DNA of 64,000 nt. Origin: Rhizobium brockwellii (GTDB lineage Bacteria > Pseudomonadota > Alphaproteobacteria > Rhizobiales > Rhizobiaceae). The position numbers and the translations under genes were made by a program. Positions 44,959 to 54,301 of the stretch are shown piece after piece. The first letter of the stretch is position 1. The number at the start of each line of letters is the position of its first letter. The notes under the pieces were generated by a model. That model saw nothing but the letters and a program-made list of their open reading frames with translations. It was not told the origin of the DNA and did not search any database. The stretch covers positions 3,530,001-3,594,000 of the forward strand of contig NZ_CP053439.1 of the NCBI RefSeq assembly GCF_000769405.2. The letters are read 5' to 3'.

Positions 44959-45719
44959 GCCCGGTCTTCGAAGTCGCCAATCTCAAGAAAGCCTTCGGCG
45001 GCCTTGCCGTCACCAATAATGTCTCGCTCACGATGTCGCCTGGCGATCGCATCGCGCTGATCGGCCCGAACGGCGCCGGCAAGACCACCTTCGTCAACCT
45101 CGTGACCGGTAATCTATCGCCCGATTCCGGCGAGGTTCGCCTCGGCGGCGAGATGGTGACGAAGGTCGATGCGATCGGCAGGGTCAGACGCGGCCTTGTC
45201 CGCTCCTTTCAGGTGACGCGGCTCTTCCAGGACATGACGCCGGCCGAACATGTGGGACTTGCCGTCCTTCAGCGCGATGGAAAGACCGGGCACATGTTCG
45301 GCAATTTCCTGCGTATGCCCGATGTCATGGCGGAGGTCGACGATCTGCTTGGAAAACTCGGACTGGCTTTCCTGATGCATCGCAAGGTCAGCGAAATCGC
45401 CTATGGCCAGCAGCGGCTTCTCGAGATCGCCGTGGCGCTGGCATTGAAGCCGAAGGTTCTGCTGCTCGACGAGCCGGCAGCCGGCGTGCCACAGAGCGAT
45501 ACCGGCCGCATCGAGCAGGCGCTGGCCGATCTGCCCGCCGATCTCGCCGTGCTGATGATCGAACACGACATGGATCTCGTCTTCCGTTTTGCCAGACGCG
45601 TTATCGTGCTTGCATCAGGCGCGGTCATCTTCGATGGCCTCCCCGAAGACGTCACCAAGGATGCGCGCGTGCGCGAGGCCTATCTCGGGAGCTATGCCAA
45701 TGCCAGCCATATCGCTTGA
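44955..45719 (+). CDS. HAAT-family ABC transporter ATPase (LivG-like)
   Basis: The 254-residue ATPase has Walker A GPNGAGKTT, Walker B VLLLDEPAAGV and switch His in IEHDMDLVF. The signature region reads IAYGQQRLLEIAVAL, which has AYGQQR in place of the usual LSGGQ, as is common for LivG proteins. It overlaps the LivF-like gene by 20 bases. Confidence 0.92.
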   Translation: MSPVFEVANLKKAFGGLAVTNNVSLTMSPGDRIALIGPNGAGKTTFVNLVTGNLSPDSGEVRLGGEMVTKVDAIGRVRRGLVRSFQVTRLFQDMTPAEHVGLAVLQRDGKTGHMFGNFLRMPDVMAEVDDLLGKLGLAFLMHRKVSEIAYGQQRLLEIAVALALKPKVLLLDEPAAGVPQSDTGRIEQALADLPADLAVLMIEHDMDLVFRFARRVIVLASGAVIFDGLPEDVTKDARVREAYLGSYANASHIA

Positions 45720-46416
45720 GGTCGAAAATCTGTCGGCCGGATATGGACCGACGAAAGTGCTCGAAGGCATTTCCTTCTCCGTGCCGGCGGGTGCTCGGCT
45801 TGCCGTTCTCGGCCGCAACGGCATGGGCAAGACCACGCTGCTGGCAACGCTTGCCGGCCAGACCAGGCGATACGAGGGCAGCATCCGCCTCGGCGATTCG
45901 GATGTCAGCGCAGCACCGAGCGCGACGCGCGCGCATAAGGGCCTCGGATATGTGCCGCAGGCACGCTGTGTCTTCCCGACGCTGACGGTCGAGGAGAACC
46001 TTTTCGTCGGCTTGAAGGCGCGGCCGACGACAGCGCTGGACGAAGCCTATGCCATGTTCCCGCGCCTGAAGGAGCGACGCCGCAACCTCGGCAGCCAACT
46101 CTCCGGCGGCGAGCAGCAGATGCTCTCCACGGCCCGCACCATTCTCGGCCGCCCCTCCGTCCTGTTGCTCGACGAACCGCTGGAGGGCCTCGCCCCCGTT
46201 ATCTGCGAGGAACTGATGGCCGCCTTCGCCGACCTCGCCAGGACGGGAGACATGACCATCCTGCTGGTCGAGCAGCGCATCCAGAGCGCGCTCGATTTCG
46301 CCGATCAAGTCGTCATTCTCGAACGAGGACGGCTGGCCTGGACCGGAACGCCGGAAAATCTCACCAGGGATCACGAGGCCATCGAGAGCCTGCTCGGGGT
46401 CGGCGGCCTGCATTGA
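45700..46416 (+). CDS. HAAT-family ABC transporter ATPase (LivF-like)
   Basis: The 238-residue ATPase has Walker A GRNGMGKTT, signature LSGGEQQMLSTARTI and Walker B VLLLDEPLEGLAP. ATG 45700 is chosen over 45694 because GGGAG at 45687-45691 is better spaced. It completes the transporter. No clear terminator follows. Confidence 0.92.
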   Translation: MPAISLEVENLSAGYGPTKVLEGISFSVPAGARLAVLGRNGMGKTTLLATLAGQTRRYEGSIRLGDSDVSAAPSATRAHKGLGYVPQARCVFPTLTVEENLFVGLKARPTTALDEAYAMFPRLKERRRNLGSQLSGGEQQMLSTARTILGRPSVLLLDEPLEGLAPVICEELMAAFADLARTGDMTILLVEQRIQSALDFADQVVILERGRLAWTGTPENLTRDHEAIESLLGVGGLH

Positions 46417-46824
46417 TGGGATGATCGGCAGAAGCTCAGGCTCTGCTGATTGCTCTCCTTTCGCCTTCAAGATTGCTCTTGGCGCGCCGAGCAATTCATG
46501 CAGTATATCGTCATGACGACATCATGATTGACCCGACATTATTATCATGGCTGAAATTTTTCCGCTGGCCGAATTGATGGATCGCCTGAAAAGACGAGAA
46601 ACACCATGATTGATGAAGCGGCAGCAACATAAGACAAGACGTAAATCCTGGTTCATAAACAGGATCGACGTTTATGCCGCTCCCTTTACTTGAATAGTTG
46701 AGCTGTAATCGACCGGAATGTGTGACGTTGAGGGGCGGAATTGCTCTGACGCTCCATCAATTTCGGTTGCCAGATACCCGATAGGGTTGCATAGTCGAGA
46801 AGAACATCAAACGGGGGGATGGAA
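46417..46824. other. Non-coding gap with a short palindrome
   Basis: About 400 bases of lower-GC sequence between the Liv operon and the VCBS-like gene. It contains an inverted repeat ATCCTG (46645-46650) / CAGGAT (46660-46665) that may be a regulatory site. Only tiny frames of about 20 codons are present. No RNA gene recognised. Confidence 0.5.
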
Positions 46825-47658
46825 ATGGCAAACCACAAGCCGGTCGCAGGTGATGTATACCAGCCTATTTTCAACATCGACAACCCGATCGACGGCAACA
46901 TCCTGGACAATACCAGTTCAGTGGATGCCGACGGAGATCAGGTGCGTCTCAACTTCGTCAATGGACAGCGAATTCCGCAACCGGCCGATCCGAACGGGCC
47001 TGCCACGACCACCACAGTCGAGGGAAAATACGGCACTCTGACCGTCTATTCCAACGGTAACTACACCTATGAGCTCGATCACACCAACCCGGTGGTATCA
47101 GTGCTCGGCCCGGGAGACCAACTCGTCGACCAATTCAATTTCAAGATCTCGGATGGCAAAGGCGCCACCGACTTCGGCTTGCTCAATATCGCGGTCGACT
47201 TGCCGGAGCACGGCGACGTCTTCGTGAATTTCGAGGATGTCGGCAAATACGACTTCCCCACAGGCTACAAGGGCTTTGATTGGGGCGCCTGGCACGATGG
47301 TGACGACGCGACCGTGCGGGAAGAAGCGGATGGCAACCACTATCTGGGAGGGGGCGTATTCTGGACACCCATCCAAGCCGCCGATGGCGGCCACTTTCAG
47401 ATCGAGCAATTCAGTGTCGCAAACGGCACGTCGGACTATGACAACGTTCTGACGATCGAAGGTAAGCTGAACGGCGATACCGTATTCTTGGTCACGGTCA
47501 ACGTCACCGCCGACAGCATTCATGACCCGCAAGTGATTGATCTCAGCGCCTACGGCGAAATCGACTCTCTCGTGCTCGACACCGAACCCGTCATCAACGA
47601 AACGAGCGGCCCGGATTATTACGGCGCGCAATACGACAACTTTCATTTCATCGTTTGA
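46825..47658 (+). CDS. VCBS/cadherin-like protein, probable type I secretion substrate
   Basis: A 277-residue acidic protein without a signal peptide or membrane helix. Residues 20-125 form a VCBS/cadherin-like (Ra/CHDL-type) domain with DADGDQVRLNF, GKYGTLTVYSNGNYTYEL and FNFKISDGKGATD. Residues 133-277 are a second beta-rich domain beginning VFVNFEDVGKY and GYKGFDW, like lectin-type sandwiches in exported matrix proteins. The C-terminus DNFHFIV suits a type I secretion signal. Rhizobial adhesins with such domains leave through PrsDE. ATG 46825 is better spaced from GGGGGG than ATG 46819. Function (adhesion or polysaccharide binding) is inferred. Confidence 0.75.
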   Translation: MANHKPVAGDVYQPIFNIDNPIDGNILDNTSSVDADGDQVRLNFVNGQRIPQPADPNGPATTTTVEGKYGTLTVYSNGNYTYELDHTNPVVSVLGPGDQLVDQFNFKISDGKGATDFGLLNIAVDLPEHGDVFVNFEDVGKYDFPTGYKGFDWGAWHDGDDATVREEADGNHYLGGGVFWTPIQAADGGHFQIEQFSVANGTSDYDNVLTIEGKLNGDTVFLVTVNVTADSIHDPQVIDLSAYGEIDSLVLDTEPVINETSGPDYYGAQYDNFHFIV

Positions 47659-47819
47659 CGGAGGGGAAAGGGCGTCGTATCGCCGAAATCTTTGCACCTT
47701 CGCCGAGCACGCTCTGCTGCAGCTATCTGATACCAATATCTTGCGATAGCTGACCGGCTTGCGTCTTGCTAGCATAGGATCGTGCGAGGAGGCACGGTTA
47801 TGCTGGGATGGAGGAAATG

Positions 47820-47948
47820 ATGCAGCCAGTCGGGATGAGGTTAGCGGCGGTCATGTTCTCGCTTGCCGTATGGGCTATTATTATCGCTGTCGCATCCCAC
47901 CTTTGGGTGACGAAGATGCCTGGATTGCTTTTGACGCTGTACAGATAG
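47820..47948 (+). CDS. 42-residue membrane peptide
   Basis: A short frame behind GGAGGAA (the first of two adjacent ATGs is too close, so ATG 47820 is chosen). It encodes one hydrophobic helix (MFSLAVWAIIIAVASHLWV). It is the only plausible gene in the 450-base gap between the VCBS-like gene and the tRNA; the rest of the gap shows nothing clear. Confidence 0.45.
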   Translation: MQPVGMRLAAVMFSLAVWAIIIAVASHLWVTKMPGLLLTLYR

Positions 47949-48104
47949 GCCTGTCCTCGGCGTTGGCGGAAATCTGCAGATCAGGGGCCGAACTGGTTTT
48001 GCCCCCTCGCCGCGACGGTTGGCGCTGCAATCAATGTGCTACCACGGCCGCCAGAACCGGCCCAAAATCGAGCCACAAAAATCGCTAATTCTGCAATGAG
48101 GAGA

Positions 48105-48181
48105 TGGTAGCGGAGGAGGGATTTGAACCCCCGACACAAGGATTATGATTCCTCTGCTCTGACCTACTGAGCTACTCCGCC
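48105..48181 (-). tRNA. tRNA-Met (CAT), elongator type
   Basis: The 77-base gene on the minus strand folds as a tRNA: acceptor GGCGGAG with CTCCGCT, D-arm AGCTCAGTAGGTCAGAGC, anticodon arm GAGGAATCATAATCCTT with loop ATCATAA (anticodon CAT), T-arm GGGGGTTCAAATCCC and an encoded ACCA end. The D-loop and G1-U72 end favour the elongator rather than the initiator; a tRNA-Ile(CAU) identity cannot be fully excluded. Confidence 0.93.
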
Positions 48182-48316
48182 ACTGGTCAACGATACCCGC
48201 TCGCGAAGCGATGCCGGTTCGTGGGATGAGCGGCTTATAAGGTGCGCTTCGGCTTTGTGTCAAGCGCATGATCGAGAAAAACGGTGGGCTTTGCCGGCCG
48301 TTGTTACCTATGGGTT

Positions 48317-49528
48317 TCAGGCGGCGACGGGGCTGGCCAAAAGGGCCTTCAGGCACGCTTCCGCCGAAGGCTCGCGCTCGGAACGTTCGATGAAGCCACC
48401 GCCGAAGACGCGGGCGTTGTCGCCGGGCGCGGAATAAAGCGCGCAGGCCTGGCCGGGCGCGATACCCGCCTCGCCGACCGTCAGATCGACATAGGTGCCT
48501 GTTGCATCTACATGCAGCACGGCGGGCGCCGGCGCCCGTGTCGAGCGGACCTTGGCGTAGCAGGCAAAGCCCTTGCCGGACGCGGCTTCCGAAAGCGTCT
48601 CGTCGCCCAGCCAGTTGACGTCGCGCAGGTAGACGCGGTGCGTTTCCAGCGCCTCCTTCGGCCCGACGATGACGCGGCGCGAGCGGGCGTCGAGAAAGAC
48701 GACATAGAGCGGCTCGCCGGTGGCGATGCCGATGCCGCGGCGCTGGCCGATCGTGAAGTGCAAGATGCCTTCATGGGTGCCGAGCACGCGGCCGTCGAGA
48801 TGGACGATCTCACCGGCGAGCGCCGCATTCGGCTTCAGCTTGGTGATGACGTCGGAATATTTGCCCTGCGGCACGAAGCAGATGTCCTGGCTGTCGGCCT
48901 TCTTGGCGACGACGAGGCCCATCTCTTCGGCAAGCCTGCGGGTCTCCGCCTTCGGCAGGCCGCCTAGGGGAAAGCGGAGATAGTCGATCTGTTCCTGCGT
49001 CGTGGCGAAGAGGAAGTAGCTCTGGTCACGGTCGGCGTCAGCCGGGCGGAAAAGCGCGCGGCGGCCGGGATTTTCCGGCGAAGGGTTCGGTCCCGAGCGA
49101 ATATAGTGGCCGGTCGCCAGCGCATCGGCGCCAAGCTCCTTGGCAGTCGCCAGCAGATCAGCGAATTTGACGGTCTGGTTGCAGGAAACGCAAGGGATCG
49201 GCGTTTCGCCCGCCACGTAGCTTTCGGCGAAGGGATTGATCACCGTCTCGCGAAAGCGCTTTTCGTAATCGAGCACGTAATGCGGGATGCCGAGCGTTTC
49301 GCAGACGCGGCGCGCATCGTCGATATCCTGGCCGGCGCAGCAGGAGCCGGCGCGGTGAACAGCGGCGCCATGATCGTAAAGCTGCAGCGTGATGCCGAGC
49401 ACGTCGTAACCCTGGTGTTTCAGAAGACCGGCGACGACAGATGAATCGACGCCGCCCGACATGGCGACGACGACACGGGTCTCTTCCGGCTTCTTGTCAA
49501 AATCCAGTGTGTTCAACGATGGTGCCAT
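48317..49528 (-). CDS. mnmA: tRNA-specific 2-thiouridylase
   Basis: The 403-residue enzyme installs the 2-thio group at wobble U34. Residues show the PP-loop [18 protein letters not shown] near the N-terminus, the catalytic Cys in [11 protein letters not shown], and the second Cys in [14 protein letters not shown] 49528 gives the usual length; the open frame continues upstream but that part has no family resemblance. Confidence 0.94.
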   Translation of the reverse strand: MAPSLNTLDFDKKPEETRVVVAMSGGVDSSVVAGLLKHQGYDVLGITLQLYDHGAAVHRAGSCCAGQDIDDARRVCETLGIPHYVLDYEKRFRETVINPFAESYVAGETPIPCVSCNQTVKFADLLATAKELGADALATGHYIRSGPNPSPENPGRRALFRPADADRDQSYFLFATTQEQIDYLRFPLGGLPKAETRRLAEEMGLVVAKKADSQDICFVPQGKYSDVITKLKPNAALAGEIVHLDGRVLGTHEGILHFTIGQRRGIGIATGEPLYVVFLDARSRRVIVGPKEALETHRVYLRDVNWLGDETLSEAASGKGFACYAKVRSTRAPAPAVLHVDATGTYVDLTVGEAGIAPGQACALYSAPGDNARVFGGGFIERSEREPSAEACLKALLASPVAA

Positions 49529-49733
49529 TCTGCTTGGGTCACGATCCGCCCTTGCGCTGCAATTGCGGCGGATTGCTGATCTCCGGCGGGATCGGCCGCC
49601 GTCTCTCGATGAGGCACCGATATAGAAAGGATTGTCCTTGGGCGCAAGGGGCAGCCTTCTGGCACCGATAATTCGCATTCCCGCGTGAAGAGAAGGCGCA
49701 GCCAAAGCCGCGCCTTGGAAGCGGGGGTGCGGC

Positions 49734-49835
49734 TCAGGTGCCGATCAGCTTGTTGCAGGCGAATGCAATGCCCGGATTGGCGATGATGGCGGTTACGAGC
49801 GCCAGTCCGATCATCGAGAATGAAAAGCGTTTCAT
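49734..49835 (-). CDS. 33-residue exported peptide
   Basis: A short frame with a near-perfect ribosome-binding site (AAAGGAGGATG). It encodes a signal-peptide-like sequence ([19 protein letters not shown]...GIAFA) followed by only CNKLIGT. Cleavage after AFA would leave a 7-residue peptide starting with Cys. A small hairpin (AAGGCG / CGCCTT) follows. Function unknown. Confidence 0.55.
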   Translation of the reverse strand: MKRFSFSMIGLALVTAIIANPGIAFACNKLIGT

Positions 49836-49963
49836 AAACATCCTCCTTTCCAGCCCACGACAATTATGCGGCTTCGCTCGCCTTTCTCAAAATGACGAAT
49901 GCTTGATGGCATCCGGCGGCATGCCTTTCCCCGACGCCACTCCCAGCTGTCGCTTAAGCGCTT

Positions 49964-52048
49964 CTATCTGCGTGACGAAGCCGTCTTCTGAGCGCGACCG
50001 TGGATCAGCGCTTCTGCCTCGTGCTGCGGCATCGGCCGGCCGAGCAGATAGCCCTGCACCTCACTGAAACCTTCTGCGCGCAGCTTCTGCAACTGCTCTT
50101 CCGTCTCGATCCCTTCGGCCAACGTCGTCGCGTTGAAGCCGGAACCGATGCCGACGACGGCGCGCACGATGGCGAGATTGCCGGCATCCGTCTCGATACC
50201 CGAAACGAAGCTGCGGTCGAGCTTGATCTTGTCGAAGGGGAAGGATCGGAGATAACTCAGCGACGAATAGCCGGTGCCGAAATCGTCGATGGCGATGCGG
50301 ACGCCGAGCTCCTTCAGTGCACGCAGCCGCGGCAGGCTTTGGTCGGCATCGGTCAGGAATACGGATTCGGTGACTTCGATTTCAAGCCGGTCGGCATTGA
50401 GGCCCGTCTCGTCGAGCGCCGCGACCACGGTCGAAAGCAGGCTCGCATGCCGAAACTGGCTGACGGAGAGATTGACGGCGATCCTCAGACGGGCGGGCCA
50501 GCCGGCAGCCGCGCGGCAGGCTTCCCGGATCACCCAGTCGCCGATCGGCACGATAAGGCCGGTTTCCTCGGCGAGCGGAATGAATTCCATCGGCGCCACC
50601 AGCCCGCGCTTGGGATGGCGCCAGCGGATCAGCGCCTCGAAGCCGCCGATGCCGTCATTGTCGAGCTGCACGATCGGCTGGTAGTGCAGCTCGAACTGGC
50701 GCTTCTCCAGCGCCTCCCACAGTTCGGCTGTCATCACGTGCCGGCGCTCGGCGGCGAGCCGCATCTCCGTCTCGTAGAAACGATAGGTCGAGCGCCCACT
50801 CTCCTTGGCGGCATAGAGCGCCAGATCCGCATGCCGCATCAGCACATCCGCGCCACCGGCATGGTCGGGCGCCAAGGCGATGCCGATACTGCAGGTAACA
50901 TGCTCCCGGGCGCCGTCGAGATCGAAGGCATGGCTAAGAGTTTGCAGCAGCCGCTGCGCAAAACGCCCTGCCCGCTCCGGTTCGACGAGCTCCAATACGA
51001 CGGCGAATTCGTCACCGCCGAGACGGGCGACGAGATCGCCCTCCTCCGCCAGTTGCAGCAGTCGCTCCGACACTTGGCAAAGCAGCGCGTCGCCAGCGGC
51101 ATGTCCCTTGCTGTCATTGATATGCTTGAAGTGATCGACGTCGATATAAAGCAGCGCGATCGGGCTGTCGGCGGTCGCCTCGACCGCCCGCCGGTTGATA
51201 TGTTTGGAAAATGCCGCCCGGTTCGGCAGGCCGGTGAGCGGATCATGCATGGCGAGATGGGCAAGCTTTGCCTCGACGGCGCGCTCCTCCGTCACGTCCT
51301 GCGAGATGCCGAGCAGATAACGCGGCGCATGGCCCTCCGGCGTCGGCAGGGCGCGCTTGACGGTGCGCAGGAGGCGCGGCGCACCATCGGCGCGCAGCAT
51401 GCTCTCCTCGAAGCTGATCGCCGTATTGGCTTCGAAGGCCCGGCGATCCTGCTCGCGGAAGGCGTCTGTCTGACTGGGGGGAAACAGCGCCCGGTCGGTT
51501 CGGCCGACCACCTGCTCCGCCCTCATGCCGACGATGTCGCCGCAGGCCTCGTTGAAGAGAACGTAAAGTCCGTCCGCTTCCATGTCCTTGACGAAGACGC
51601 CGACCGGCAGGTTGTCGACGATGCTGTCGAGAAGCGAGCGCGTATCGCTGATCTGGCGTCTGGCGGCATTGACCTCGGTACGATCCTGCACGATCGCCAG
51701 GATTGCGGCCCGGCCCTCGAAACGCACTTCTCGGCCATAGGTCAGCACTTCGAAGGTCTCGCCGCTCGCCTTGAGGTGAACCCAACGCTCCGCCTTTTCC
51801 ATGTCGGTACGGCCGCTGACGGCGTCGACCATCCGTTCCCGCTCATGCTCAGGGCGGATATCCAGAACCGTCATGCGCCGGTATTCGTCCGCGCCGTAGC
51901 CGTAAAGTGCTGCCGCCGCCTCGTTGACGATGAGAAAGCGCAACGATGCCGGATCATAGACCCACATCGGCGACGGATGCGTTGCAAACAATGACCGGAA
52001 GTCGTCGTTTAATGCTTCGGTCTGCTCGGTCTTCTGCAAGGGGGCCAT
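49964..52048 (-). CDS. PAS-PAS-GGDEF-EAL cyclic-di-GMP protein
   Basis: A 694-residue soluble protein with two PAS sensor domains (about residues 15-130 and 140-265), a GGDEF domain with intact ARLGGDEFAVV, and an EAL domain with intact FEALIRWRHP and DDFGTGYSSLSYL. Both activities look possible. No RxxD site precedes GGDEF. The start is uncertain: ATG 52048 is used, but an in-frame start at 52117 would add 23 residues; neither has a strong Shine-Dalgarno. It stands alone. Confidence 0.88.
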   Translation of the reverse strand: MAPLQKTEQTEALNDDFRSLFATHPSPMWVYDPASLRFLIVNEAAAALYGYGADEYRRMTVLDIRPEHERERMVDAVSGRTDMEKAERWVHLKASGETFEVLTYGREVRFEGRAAILAIVQDRTEVNAARRQISDTRSLLDSIVDNLPVGVFVKDMEADGLYVLFNEACGDIVGMRAEQVVGRTDRALFPPSQTDAFREQDRRAFEANTAISFEESMLRADGAPRLLRTVKRALPTPEGHAPRYLLGISQDVTEERAVEAKLAHLAMHDPLTGLPNRAAFSKHINRRAVEATADSPIALLYIDVDHFKHINDSKGHAAGDALLCQVSERLLQLAEEGDLVARLGGDEFAVVLELVEPERAGRFAQRLLQTLSHAFDLDGAREHVTCSIGIALAPDHAGGADVLMRHADLALYAAKESGRSTYRFYETEMRLAAERRHVMTAELWEALEKRQFELHYQPIVQLDNDGIGGFEALIRWRHPKRGLVAPMEFIPLAEETGLIVPIGDWVIREACRAAAGWPARLRIAVNLSVSQFRHASLLSTVVAALDETGLNADRLEIEVTESVFLTDADQSLPRLRALKELGVRIAIDDFGTGYSSLSYLRSFPFDKIKLDRSFVSGIETDAGNLAIVRAVVGIGSGFNATTLAEGIETEEQLQKLRAEGFSEVQGYLLGRPMPQHEAEALIHGRAQKTASSRR

Positions 52049-52281
52049 GGAATTTCGCGTGCGGTTGATGCCGATGTCAGGGGTATACTGAGAAAAGTTA
52101 AATAAAATCAGAATCATACTCAGGGTTAAACTTTAGGCTTCCGCCTTCAGAATGTGCAAAGCGGCGGTCTGCCATCACGATCTCGGCCCTCGATTAAATA
52201 ATTTAGGCGCCATGGAACAATTCCGTTGATCGTGCGTTGCGGGGTGATCGATGTCGCATTCGAATTGCTGAGGAGGGTTTC

Positions 52282-52545
52282 ATGGGCAGGTTCGGCACGA
52301 CGACGGATTACAGCAGAATCAGACACTGGATCGAAGAGCGCGGCGGCCATCCCGCCCGGATCAACAACGCACCGGACAGCGAAACCGTCCGCGTCGATTT
52401 TTCCTCGAAACCGGAAGAGATTTCCTGGGACGAATTCTTTCAGGGCCTCGACGGTAGCAGGCTCGCCTTCCTTCACCGCACCAAGGCTGAAGACGACGTT
52501 GTCCGTTTCGGAAAAATCCTCCGCCGGAAACGTCGGCACCACTAA
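52282..52545 (+). CDS. Hypothetical protein of 87 residues
   Basis: A small soluble basic protein with excellent ribosome-binding site (AGGAGGG, spacing 6) and a strong terminator behind it, so it is very probably real. The sequence (RIRHWIEERGGHPARI; RVDFSSKPEEISWDEFFQGLD; ending RRKRRHH) resembles short uncharacterised proteins in proteobacteria with an alpha-beta layout. No function can be assigned. Confidence 0.7.
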   Translation: MGRFGTTTDYSRIRHWIEERGGHPARINNAPDSETVRVDFSSKPEEISWDEFFQGLDGSRLAFLHRTKAEDDVVRFGKILRRKRRHH

Positions 52546-52561
52546 ATTCATCGGTTCCTGA

Positions 52562-52604
52562 CATGAAAAAACCCGGCGCTGTTTCCAGCGCCGGGTTTTT
52601 CATG
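52562..52604. terminator. Bidirectional terminator
   Basis: Stem CCCGGCGCTG / CAGCGCCGGG with loop TTTC, flanked by A- and T-tracts and outer CATG pairs. It serves both the 87-residue gene and the convergent serA. Confidence 0.92.
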
Positions 52605-52621
52605 TCCTCGGGAAGAAAAAC

Positions 52622-54217
52622 TCAGTCGATATTGAAGGTCAGCGGCTTTGCCTGGCGAACCGCCTGGTGGGCCGTCAACTCAGCAAGCACGGCGTCATCA
52701 ACCTTGCCGTCGACATAGAGCAGCGCAATGGCGTCGCCGCCCTGCTTGTCACGGCCGAGCTGGAAGTTGGCGATGTTGACGCCGGCAGCACCAAGCGTCG
52801 TGCCGATGAAGCCGATCATGCCGGGAACGTCGGTATTGGTGATGTAGATCATGTGCGAGCCGACATCGGCATCGAGGTTGATACCCTTGATCTGGATGAA
52901 GCGCGGCTTGCCGTCCGAAAACACCGTGCCGGCGACCGAGCGCGTCATGCTTTCGGTGGTCACCGTCAGCTTGATATAGCCGTCGAAGACGCCTGTCTTG
53001 TCGCGCTTGACCTCGGAAAGCACAATGCCCTTTTCCTTGATCATGATCGGCGCCGAAACCATGTTGACGTCGGCGACCTGTGGGCGGATGAGGCCGGCGA
53101 GCACAGCACTCGTCAGCGCCCGAGTATTCATGTTGGCGGTGATGCCATCATAGAGAATTTCGATTTCCTTGATCGGCTCTTCGGTGACTTGGCCGACGAA
53201 GGCGCCGAGAACGTCGGCAAGACGGATGAAGGGCTTCAGGATCGGCGCTTCCTCAGCCGTGATCGACGGCATGTTGATGGCGTTGGAAACCGCACCATTG
53301 ACGAGGTAATCCGCCATCTGTTCGGCCACCTGCAAAGCGACGTTCTCCTGCGCCTCGGTCGTCGAGGCGCCGAGATGCGGCGTGCAGACGACGTTCGGCA
53401 GGCCGAAGAGCGGACTTTCCTTGGCGGGCTCGACCTCGAACACGTCGAAGGCGGCACCCGCGACATGGCCGGACTTGATGGCCTCCGCAAGCGCTGCCTC
53501 ATCGACCAGGCCGCCGCGGGCGCAGTTGATGATGCGCACGCCCGGCTTGGTCTTTGCCAGCGCTTCCTTGTTGAGGATGCCGCGCGTCTTGTCGGTCATC
53601 GGCACATGCAGCGTGATGAAGTCGGCGCGGGCGAAAAGCTCTTCCAGCTCGACCTTGGTGACGCCCATCTCCTCGGCGCGCTCCTTGGAGAGGAACGGAT
53701 CGTAGGCGACGACGTGCATCTTCAGGCCGATGGCGCGGGCGCAGACGATCGAGCCGATATTGCCGGCGCCGATGACGCCGAGCGTCTTGCCGGTTATCTC
53801 GACGCCCATGAATTTCGACTTCTCCCACTTGCCGGCCTGCGTCGAGGTATCAGCTGCCGGAAGCTGGCGAGCAACGGCGAACATCAGCGCGATCGCGTGT
53901 TCGGCTGTCGTGATCGAGTTGCCGAAGGGCGTGTTCATGACGATGATGCCGCGACGCGAGGCGGCCGGGATATCGACATTGTCGACGCCGATGCCGGCGC
54001 GGCCGACGACCTTGAGGTTCGTCGCCCCCTCGATGATCTTTTCCGTCACCTTGGTCGCGGAGCGGATGGCTAAGCCATCATACTTGCCGATGACTTCGAG
54101 CAGACGGTCTTTGTCCTTGCCGAGCTGCGGTTCGAAATCGACTTCGACGCCGCGGTCGCGGAAAATCTGGACGGCGGTTTCCGACAATTCGTCGGATACG
54201 AGAACGCGAGGTGCCAT
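52622..54217 (-). CDS. serA: D-3-phosphoglycerate dehydrogenase
   Basis: The 531-residue long-type enzyme oxidises 3-phosphoglycerate, the first step of serine synthesis. Nucleotide-binding motif LGVIGAGNIGSIV, substrate region NCARGGLVDEAAL, catalytic His in CTPHLGAST, an intervening domain and a C-terminal ACT domain (ITNTDVPGMIGFIGTTLG) for serine feedback are all visible. ATG 54217 follows GGAGG. It lies 85 bases after serC on the same strand, so the two probably form an operon. Confidence 0.95.
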   Translation of the reverse strand: MAPRVLVSDELSETAVQIFRDRGVEVDFEPQLGKDKDRLLEVIGKYDGLAIRSATKVTEKIIEGATNLKVVGRAGIGVDNVDIPAASRRGIIVMNTPFGNSITTAEHAIALMFAVARQLPAADTSTQAGKWEKSKFMGVEITGKTLGVIGAGNIGSIVCARAIGLKMHVVAYDPFLSKERAEEMGVTKVELEELFARADFITLHVPMTDKTRGILNKEALAKTKPGVRIINCARGGLVDEAALAEAIKSGHVAGAAFDVFEVEPAKESPLFGLPNVVCTPHLGASTTEAQENVALQVAEQMADYLVNGAVSNAINMPSITAEEAPILKPFIRLADVLGAFVGQVTEEPIKEIEILYDGITANMNTRALTSAVLAGLIRPQVADVNMVSAPIMIKEKGIVLSEVKRDKTGVFDGYIKLTVTTESMTRSVAGTVFSDGKPRFIQIKGINLDADVGSHMIYITNTDVPGMIGFIGTTLGAAGVNIANFQLGRDKQGGDAIALLYVDGKVDDAVLAELTAHQAVRQAKPLTFNID

Positions 54218-54301
54218 GAGGGCCTCCTTCAAAAGTGTTCAGCGATGAATAAAATCGGGAATGCTGGGCTCCGCCCTGTGGCGGAGCCGGATGCGATCGC
54301 C

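Noticed and set aside
46533..46631. Two tiny frames (about 20 and 8 codons) in the gap before the VCBS-like gene.
   Set aside because: Too short, no ribosome-binding site of note and no terminator.
48105..48181. tRNA-Met as an integration site for an island carrying the VCBS-like gene.
   Set aside because: No integrase and no direct repeat of the tRNA 3' end is visible in the window.
50000..51994. A 664-codon plus-strand frame opposite the PAS-GGDEF-EAL gene.
   Set aside because: Shadow of a confident gene; no recognisable motifs.
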